From DATIHQ01 sp035480535 (GTDB lineage: Bacteria; Chlamydiota; Chlamydiia; Chlamydiales; SM23-39), in assembly GCA_035480535.1 (NCBI GenBank), contig DATIHQ010000040.1, positions 1 to 11,743 of the forward strand: 11,743 nt of DNA. Reading direction: 5' to 3'. This document shows, in pieces, positions 7,397-11,743 of this stretch. The stretch's first letter is position 1. Each line of letters begins with the position of its first letter. The notes under the pieces are model-generated. The model was not told the DNA's origin and searched no databases. It saw only the letters and a program-made list of their open reading frames with translations. Made by a program: the position numbers and the translations under genes.

Positions 7397-7422
7397 TTTA
7401 CCATACAATCTTTCGAAGTCAA
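7395..7422 (-). promoter_or_regulatory. sigma70-like promoter of propeller paralogue 1
   Basis: On the minus strand TTGACT (7422-7417) and TAAAAT (7400-7395) are separated by 16 bases, with a TGG just before the -10 box giving an extended -10. Each hexamer matches five of six consensus positions. Transcription would start near 7388, with a leader of about 30 bases carrying the GGAGG ribosome site. This gives the downstream paralogue its own promoter after loss of its upstream glycosyltransferase partner. Confidence 0.6.
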
Positions 7423-7438
7423 TCTCAGATTGGATCGA

Positions 7439-7519
7439 TTAATTCGTTGAGACGGTCACATTGCCTACATTCTTCGTGCCATCGAGATCGAAAGTAGAGA
7501 GCTCGGGCCTATAGATAAG
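7439..7519 (-). pseudogene. Remnant of a GT2 glycosyltransferase C-terminus
   Basis: Read on the minus strand this encodes LIYRPELSTFDLDGTKN, then nine unrelated residues and a TAA. Those 17 residues are identical to the C-terminal region of the intact GT2 at 8578-9357. At DNA level 7476-7516 matches 8624-8664 at 38 of 41 positions, and all three differences are synonymous. The fragment follows the stop of propeller paralogue 2 after nine bases, in the same frame, and precedes propeller paralogue 1. It therefore occupies the position of the GT2 in a duplicated [GT2 + propeller] unit whose GT2 has been mostly deleted. Confidence 0.85.
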
Positions 7520-7528
7520 TTGGTTTAG

Positions 7529-8572
7529 TCATTTCGCGATCCCCACTCCCTCTTCCCAAGCGTTCCACCATCTCCAATCCTGTTCTTCCTCATCGCCTTC
7601 ACAAGCGGAGATGACCACCCCGCCTGTTGGAAAAAAGGGCCTGGCAACGCCGCCGATGGCAACGAATCGGCTCGATCCAACCGAAATGGTTGCAGTCACT
7701 ACATTTGTCGCCGTATTGATGACGCTGACACCGCTGCTATTAGCTACATAGGCAAAAGAGCCGTTAGGGGTGATGGCGACGCCAGTAGCGGTCGATCCAA
7801 CAGTTACAGTCGCAGTCACTATATTTGTCGCTGTATCGATGACGCTGACGTTGCTGCTACCTTGGTTGGACACATAGGCAAAAGAGCCGTTGGGGGTGAT
7901 GGCGACAGCGGCAGGGGTCGACCCAACCGTTACAGTCGCAGTCACTGTATTTGTCCCCGTATCGATGATGCTGACGTTGCTGCTGAACCCGTTGGCCACA
8001 TAGACAAAAGAGCCGTTGGGGGTGATGGCGGCGTCAAAAGGGTTCGATCCAACCGTTACGGTCGCAGTCACTATATTGGTTGCTGTATTAATGACGCTCA
8101 CATTGGTACCGGCGCCTTCATTGCACACATAGGCAAAAGAGCCGTTGGGAGTGATAGCGATGCCTTGGGGAAGTGATCCAACCGTTACGGTCGCAGTCAC
8201 TATATTTGTCGCTGTATTGATGACGCTGACGTTGGTACTACCTCTATTGGACACATAGGCAAAAGAACCATTGGGGGTGATGGTGACGCGGAAAGGGTTC
8301 GATCCAACTGTTACAGTCGCAGTTAGTGTATTTGTCGCTGTATTGATGACACTGACATTGGTGGCGCCGTTGTTGCATGCATAGGCAAAAGAGCCGTTGG
8401 GAGTGATAGTGATGCCTTGAAAGTTCGATCCACCTATTACAGTCGCAGTCACTGTATTTGTCGCCGTATCGATAACGCTAACAGTAGTAGCGTGGGTCGC
8501 AAAAGCTTCAACAACTACTGCGGCGTGGCCAACTAAAGAGAAGAAAAGAAAGCAAACAATCAAAAAGCGCAT
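7529..8572 (-). CDS. Secreted seven-bladed YVTN-type beta-propeller protein (paralogue 2)
   Basis: The ATG at 8572 is chosen because the signal peptide (MRFLIVCFLFFSLVGHA) then aligns with that of paralogue 1 and GGTGA lies just upstream. A GTG at 8581 is the alternative; it would overlap the upstream glycosyltransferase stop as GTGA. Either way the gene is translationally coupled to that GT2. After the signal come one N-terminal half blade and six ~42-residue repeats (ITPNGSFAYV..N, NVSVI[ND]TATN, VTATVTVGS), giving a seven-bladed propeller with N-terminal closure. Its blades are much more uniform than those of paralogue 1. The C-terminal tail (PFFPTGGVVISACEGDEEE, then W-rich, ending EEGVGIAK) shares a TGGVVISACE core with paralogue 1. 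The high Ser/Thr/Asn content makes it a plausible glycan acceptor for the coupled GT2 (inference). Confidence 0.87.
   Translation of the reverse strand: MRFLIVCFLFFSLVGHAAVVVEAFATHATTVSVIDTATNTVTATVIGGSNFQGITITPNGSFAYACNNGATNVSVINTATNTLTATVTVGSNPFRVTITPNGSFAYVSNRGSTNVSVINTATNIVTATVTVGSLPQGIAITPNGSFAYVCNEGAGTNVSVINTATNIVTATVTVGSNPFDAAITPNGSFVYVANGFSSNVSIIDTGTNTVTATVTVGSTPAAVAITPNGSFAYVSNQGSSNVSVIDTATNIVTATVTVGSTATGVAITPNGSFAYVANSSGVSVINTATNVVTATISVGSSRFVAIGGVARPFFPTGGVVISACEGDEEEQDWRWWNAWEEGVGIAK
7674..8432 (-). repeat. ~126-bp tandem coding repeats in propeller paralogue 2
   Basis: The marker ga[tc]cca[ac]c recurs at 7674, 7794, 7920, 8046, 8175, 8301 and 8427, with spacings of 120, 126, 126, 129, 126 and 126 bases. 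All are multiples of three, so they correspond to whole blades. The units share long identical stretches, such as the bases encoding TPNGSFAYV and TNIVTATVTVGS. That makes in-frame blade gain or loss by recombination possible. Confidence 0.85.
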
Positions 8573-8577
8573 GACCT

Positions 8578-9357
8578 TCACCGATTCTTAGGAACATCGA
8601 TACGATCAAGAAATTTATTTTTAGTGCCATCGAGATCGAACGTGGAGAGCTCCGGCCTATAGATCAGAAGCGAGGCGGGCACTACCGCTTTATAAGTGCT
8701 AAGAGCATAGGCTGTCCGGTTGAAGCGGACGTCTTCATCGATTTCTTTCGTCGCCATCCAATGCACTTTCTCGAAAACGGCGCGCACCATCGAAACGCTC
8801 CCATTATGAATATCCTGAATGGGAATCCGATCGTACACGCGCACCGAAGCGCAAAGCGGCGCTAGCGTCTCTGCATCATACTGATTAAACACAGTGCCCG
8901 ATGATTGCCATTGATGGAGGAGATGTTCAATTTTGTAGTGCTCGAAGAGGTATTTAATGATCTCAACTCGTTGAGGATGAGGCAAATCATCGGCATCTTG
9001 GCAGATGAAGAGATCGCCCGTGGCTCGCGCGCAGGCTTCATTCCTGTTTCTACCTGGCGGGTAGGCTTTTGTGTGCTTCACGATCACAAGGGAAAAGGGC
9101 CATTGCTTTCCTTCTAATTCTGCAAGTGCGCGAGGATCCACTTTTTGGAATTCAGAAAGAGAAATCACCACCTCATCTGGAAGAACTGTTTGCGTAGTGA
9201 AAGCGGTCAGCAACGTATCGAGATAAATGAAATGAGAATAGTGGCAGGGGATGGGAATGGAGACGCGCATGGGCAGCGGTGCTTCTCGTCTTTCCAGTCC
9301 AAACAAAGCTGCCGCAATGAAAAGAAAAATCCATTGCAATCTAACAAAAATTTTCAT
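8578..9357 (-). CDS. Exported family 2 glycosyltransferase coupled to the propeller gene
   Basis: A GT-A fold enzyme of 259 aa. Residues 1-20 (MKIFVRLQWIFLFIAAALFG) form a signal peptide or N-in/C-out anchor. The catalytic domain begins with RVSIPIPCHYS at about 31. The donor/metal motif is D121-A-D-D124 in LFICQDADDLPHPQRVEI, preceded by PPGRNRNEACARATGD, the usual GT2 region II. A late VRFNRTAY segment and a short C-terminus complete it. Substrate cannot be predicted. AAGGGA lies about eight bases before the ATG. The stop codon overlaps or abuts the start of the propeller gene, implying a two-gene operon. The gene starts only 25 bp from a divergent fucosyltransferase-like gene, so its promoter must lie inside that gene. 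A C-terminal fragment of a second copy survives at 7439-7519. As with the other glycosyltransferases here, an exported GT2 is unusual. Confidence 0.87.
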   Translation of the reverse strand: MKIFVRLQWIFLFIAAALFGLERREAPLPMRVSIPIPCHYSHFIYLDTLLTAFTTQTVLPDEVVISLSEFQKVDPRALAELEGKQWPFSLVIVKHTKAYPPGRNRNEACARATGDLFICQDADDLPHPQRVEIIKYLFEHYKIEHLLHQWQSSGTVFNQYDAETLAPLCASVRVYDRIPIQDIHNGSVSMVRAVFEKVHWMATKEIDEDVRFNRTAYALSTYKAVVPASLLIYRPELSTFDLDGTKNKFLDRIDVPKNR

Positions 9358-9362
9358 ATGTT
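9334..9362 (+). promoter_or_regulatory. Possible promoter of the fucosyltransferase-like gene
   Basis: TTGCAA (9334-9339) and TATGTT (9357-9362) are 17 bases apart, and an AAAGG ribosome site lies between this and the ATG at 9383. Each hexamer matches only four of six consensus positions. It lies within the first codons of the divergent GT2 gene, so firing of either promoter would interfere with the other. Confidence 0.3.
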
Positions 9363-9382
9363 TCTTCCCTTAAAGGTTAAAA

Positions 9383-10351
9383 ATGTATCTCATTCTCCGC
9401 ATTTTTGTCGCACTCTTTTTTGCTGGAACGCTTTTTGCTGACTACGACCGTGCCGTGACCTACACATTTAGCTACGGGCGATTCGGCGATAATTTACTCA
9501 GCTATCTCCACGCCAAGTGGATCTCTTACACGAATGACATGCCTCTCCTCTATAAACCTTTCGAGCTCTCAGAAGGACTCGTTTTATCGCAGCTGGAGAA
9601 ACCCTATGCCGGTTCTGGCGCTGAAGGGTGGACTCCTGTGGAACTGGGCAGGGGACGAATGATCTATAAACGAACAGGCGGGCCGACCCTCTACATCAGC
9701 CCCTATTTTCCCGAAGATCCCCATGAACTCAAGAGCGGAAGAGATCTTAACCGCCGCAGCTGGCCCTATTTTGCCGTCGATTGGCATCATCCAGGATTTC
9801 GGAAAGTGGCTCGCGAGATGATCGCGCCCAAAGAGAACCTGAAACTCCTGGATCTCCCACAAAAAAAGATCACTATCGCTCTCCATTTTCGCGACGGGGG
9901 CGATTTCGATGGGCCTGATATGCATCTGAAGATCCCCTTAAAGTTTCCCCCGGCTAAATTTTATATCGAAGCTTTACGCGAAGTCTTTGCCCGATTTCCT
10001 GGCCATCAGTTCTATTGCTATATTTTCACCGATGCAAATTCTCCCGAAGAGGTGGCGCGCCGCATCTGCGAAGCCTTTCCACCAGACGCTCCCATCCAAT
10101 TCGACTGGCGGAAAGAGAAAAATCACTGGGACCTCCACGTCCTAGAGGACTTTTTCTCCCTCTTTCTCTTCGATGTGCTCATCCATCCCCAGTCGAACTT
10201 CAGCGTTGTCCCCACTTTAATCCACACTTTTGCCATCGCCATCGCTCCGAAGGCATTTCACATGGATAAGCAAAAGAATGTCTTCATCGATGAAATAGAT
10301 CAACAGATCGATCCTGAACTTTGTTCTCAAATACAATTGAGGTGTTTATGA
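9383..10351 (+). CDS. Exported GT11-like (alpha-1,2-fucosyltransferase-type) glycosyltransferase
   Basis: A GT-B-type enzyme of 322 aa. Residues 1-19 (MYLILRIFVALFFAGTLFA) form a signal peptide, supported by AAAGG six bases before the ATG. The mature start has GRFGDNLLSYLHAKW (from G32), corresponding to the GG.GNQ.F.Y motif I of GT11 enzymes. IALHFRDGGD (H168-F-R170-D-G-G-D174) is a variant of the H-x-R-R-G-D donor-binding motif of fucosyltransferases, with Asp in place of the second Arg. HPQSNFSVVPTL (S261-F-S264) resembles the late SNSSFSWW motif. The donor may therefore be GDP-fucose, but the divergence is large and another sugar is possible. The TGA overlaps the ATG of the exostosin-like gene (ATGA), so the two are translationally coupled. 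Confidence 0.75.
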   Translation: MYLILRIFVALFFAGTLFADYDRAVTYTFSYGRFGDNLLSYLHAKWISYTNDMPLLYKPFELSEGLVLSQLEKPYAGSGAEGWTPVELGRGRMIYKRTGGPTLYISPYFPEDPHELKSGRDLNRRSWPYFAVDWHHPGFRKVAREMIAPKENLKLLDLPQKKITIALHFRDGGDFDGPDMHLKIPLKFPPAKFYIEALREVFARFPGHQFYCYIFTDANSPEEVARRICEAFPPDAPIQFDWRKEKNHWDLHVLEDFFSLFLFDVLIHPQSNFSVVPTLIHTFAIAIAPKAFHMDKQKNVFIDEIDQQIDPELCSQIQLRCL

Positions 10352-11394
10352 ACTTTTGGACCTTATTAGCGCGTAGATTCACTGGTCTTTGGTCACAGGT
10401 TTTTTTGGCCCTTATTCAACGCAAAGGCGCAAAGGCGCAAAGAAAAATATTTTTATATATTCTCTCTCCTTTGCGTCTTTGCGTCTTTGCGTTTAAAAAG
10501 GCTAGGTGCTGCTTTCATGTAGTACCAGCTATGATAATTTTTTTACTCTTCCCCATTTTGGCCTATTGTTTCAATACGCCAATCTATCGCCAGCCTTCCG
10601 ATCCTTTTGTTTCGGGGGATACATTCCGCGCCCATAGCGATTTTGTCTATGACGACGAGGACAAAAGCTTCGATCCCGCCTCTGTCAGAGATTCACAAGT
10701 GATCTTTGTCAAAACAGATTTCATCGGCGAATTCTTTGAAAAGATCCATCCGCAGATTCAAGCGCGCTACATCTTGATCTGCCACAACAGCGACCATCCT
10801 TCCCCTGGAGAACACAAAGCCCATCTCGACGATCCCAAAATCATCGCCTGGTTTGCCCTCAATTACGACGGGACCATCCATCCCAAACTTCACCCCATTC
10901 CCTTTGGCATTGCCAATCGCATCTGGCCTTGGGGCAATGCCGACACGCTCAAAAAGGTGATGGAAAAAACAAAAGGCGCAGCCAAACAGCATCTCCTCTA
11001 CATGAACTTCACCATCCAGAACTACTACGATGAACGGTGGCCTGTTTTCCGCCAATTTGCCCAAGCGCCCTTCATTTTCCGCACCGGCAAGAAACTCTTC
11101 GAGCCCTATCTCCACGATCTCGCCTCAACCCGTTTCGTCCTCGCTCCCCGCGGCGCCGGCATCGACACCTACCGCATCTGGGAATCGGTCTATCTCGGCG
11201 TCATCCCCATTGTCCGCACCTCCACAGTTGACTGCATTTACGAAGGACTCCCCATTCTCATCATCAAAGACTGGAAAGAAGTGACCGAGGCCTTCCTCAA
11301 GCAAAAAGATCTTGAATTTAGCCAAAAGACCTTTTCCCTCGACAAACTCGACATCAGCTACTGGCTCAACGAGATCGAACAGTGCAAACATTGA
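10348..11394 (+). CDS. Exostosin-like (GT47-type) glycosyltransferase with hairpin element inserted in its 5' end
   Basis: The start at 10348 overlaps the upstream stop as ATGA and has GAGGTG before it. An in-frame ATG at 10531 begins MIIFLLFPILAYCF, a much better signal peptide, but has no ribosome site. Between them the frame runs through a ~132-bp hairpin repeat (10395-10526), adding about 45 residues of repeat-encoded sequence including QRKGAKAQRK. The catalytic part includes PSDPFVSGDTFRAHSDFVYD early on and LAPRGAGIDTYRIWESVYLG (PRG at 267-269), the exostosin-family nucleotide-sugar motif PRG.G.D..R.WE...G.IPIV. The family builds glycan polymers or modifies glycans in eukaryotes and also occurs in bacterial surface-glycan loci. 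It is the third gene type of exported glycosyltransferase in the window, and a paralogue follows directly. Whether the inserted segment is translated is undecided. Confidence 0.8.
   Translation: MNFWTLLARRFTGLWSQVFLALIQRKGAKAQRKIFLYILSPLRLCVFAFKKARCCFHVVPAMIIFLLFPILAYCFNTPIYRQPSDPFVSGDTFRAHSDFVYDDEDKSFDPASVRDSQVIFVKTDFIGEFFEKIHPQIQARYILICHNSDHPSPGEHKAHLDDPKIIAWFALNYDGTIHPKLHPIPFGIANRIWPWGNADTLKKVMEKTKGAAKQHLLYMNFTIQNYYDERWPVFRQFAQAPFIFRTGKKLFEPYLHDLASTRFVLAPRGAGIDTYRIWESVYLGVIPIVRTSTVDCIYEGLPILIIKDWKEVTEAFLKQKDLEFSQKTFSLDKLDISYWLNEIEQCKH
10395..10526 (-). mobile_element. MITE/REP-like hairpin element, copy 1 (inverted relative to copy 2)
   Basis: Core arms of 25 bases at 10418-10442 and 10469-10493 are complementary at 23 positions. 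The two exceptions would be G-U pairs in RNA. The arms are built from a repeated CGCAAAGG octamer. Flanking homology to copy 2 in reverse orientation extends to about 10395 (ACAGGTTTTTTTGG) and 10526 (GGTACTAC on the minus strand). No coding capacity of its own and no obvious terminal inverted repeats outside the core. It lies in frame inside the exostosin-like gene. Its translation gives the KGAKAQR-type peptide seen in many spurious annotations of such repeats. Confidence 0.8.
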
Positions 11395-11399
11395 TAGCC

Positions 11400-11529
11400 G
11401 GTACTACCCAACAGGGGCACCTAGCTTTTTTAAACGCAAAGGCGCAAAGGCGCAAAGAAGAGAATTATATATTTTATTTTTTCTCTGTGCCTTTGCGCCT
11501 TTGCGTTGAATTAAGCCAAAAAAGTCTGT
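11400..11529 (+). mobile_element. MITE/REP-like hairpin element, copy 2
   Basis: Core arms at 11433-11457 and 11483-11507 (25 bases each, two mismatches) enclose an AT-rich loop. The left flank (GGTACTAC, then GCACCTAGC and TTTAAACGC) and right flank (GCGTTGAATTAAGCCAAAAAA) match copy 1 in inverted orientation. It begins six bases after the stop of the first exostosin-like gene and ends where the signal peptide of the next begins. As RNA it would form a strong hairpin between the two genes and could attenuate the downstream one. Confidence 0.8.
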
Positions 11530-11743
11530 TATTAAATGCCCTTTTCTTCCTTCTGCTTCCCTTCTATCTTCTCTCTGTGCCGTATTCGGAGAGGCGGGCG
11601 CCCTCAGATCCATTTGTGACGGGCGATGGCTTCCGCGCCTATTGCGACTATGTCTATGATGAAGAAGATGCTACTCTCGATCCCGCAGCCGTTCAACCTG
11701 GCAGCGCCATCTTTGTCAAGACAGACATGATCGATCTCTTTTT
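11493..11743 (+). CDS. Second exostosin-like glycosyltransferase, N-terminal part (3' partial)
   Basis: The frame encodes a hydrophobic signal segment (LLLNALFFLLLPFYLLS, 11526-11576). It continues with APSDPFVTGDGFRAYCDYVY and IFVKTDMIDLF up to the window end, closely matching the start of the mature preceding exostosin-like protein. No ATG exists in this frame; the ATG at 11536 is in another frame and stops after 27 codons. Candidate starts are TTG 11493 and GTG 11487, both within the hairpin element, or TTG 11391, which overlaps the upstream stop as TTGA. None has a visible ribosome site, so the given start is a guess. The original start may have been displaced by insertion of the element. 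The coding identity of 11526-11743 is well supported. Confidence 0.7.
   Translation, partial: MRLCVELSQKSLLLNALFFLLLPFYLLSVPYSERRAPSDPFVTGDGFRAYCDYVYDEEDATLDPAAVQPGSAIFVKTDMIDLF

Noticed and set aside
6400..8500. Regular repeats resembling a CRISPR array
   Set aside because: Period is ~126 bp, units are in frame and encode YVTN propeller blades; no short identical repeats with unique spacers.
10395..10526. Hairpin element as a rho-independent terminator
   Set aside because: Copy 1 lies inside an open reading frame, is followed by coding sequence rather than a simple U tract, and recurs with longer flanking homology, so a mobile repeat explains it better. Attenuation by copy 2 remains possible.
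11536..11619. ATG at 11536 as start of the second exostosin-like gene
   Set aside because: It is out of frame with the conserved sequence and meets a stop after 27 codons.

Overview
The window comes from a Gram-negative-type bacterium and is packed with genes for exported proteins. Nearly every gene starts with a Sec-type signal peptide or N-terminal anchor. There are beta-helical and beta-propeller surface-type proteins, a Cys-rich segment like those of disulfide-linked envelope proteins, and a set of exported glycosyltransferases. The combination fits a host-associated lineage such as environmental Chlamydiota (Parachlamydia/Simkania/Waddlia-like). There is no marker gene, so this placement is inference at perhaps 0.4 confidence.

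Layout. 2-2509 (+): the 3' end of a large Gly-rich beta-helical surface protein with a nine-Cys cluster, followed one stop codon later and in the same frame by a secreted helical-repeat protein. 2546-3706 (+): an exported GT2-TPR glycosyltransferase behind a good sigma70-like promoter. 3684-5135 (-): an AAA ATPase fused to a PD-(D/E)XK-like DUF234 domain, convergent with and overlapping the previous gene. Its start is preceded by two tandem 43-bp repeats, each an inverted repeat. 5289-6272 (+): a secreted peptidase-C39-like protein whose catalytic Cys position is Ser. 6273-9357 (-): a partly decayed duplicated module [GT2 glycosyltransferase + seven-bladed YVTN propeller]. One unit is intact (8578-9357 plus 7529-8572). 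The other keeps its propeller (6273-7358) but only about 26 codons of the GT2 C-terminus (7439-7519). 9383-11743 (+): a GT11-like fucosyltransferase, an exostosin-like (GT47-type) glycosyltransferase and the start of a second exostosin-like paralogue. Two inverted copies of a ~130-bp hairpin (MITE/REP-like) element sit at the 5' ends of the two exostosin genes.

How it may work together (inference). Four glycosyltransferases, plus a fifth partial one, of three or four families carry N-in/C-out secretion signals, so their catalytic domains would lie outside the cytoplasm. One GT2 gene is translationally coupled to a Ser/Thr/Asn-rich propeller gene, and this pair was duplicated as a unit. The region could be a system that modifies exported propeller or adhesin-like proteins, or host glycans, outside the cytoplasm. 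The ATPase/DUF234 gene with its palindromic repeats and the hairpin elements look like mobile or accessory insertions into this locus.

No tRNA, rRNA, CRISPR array or classical IS was seen, and no gene-free stretch exceeds about 170 bp.
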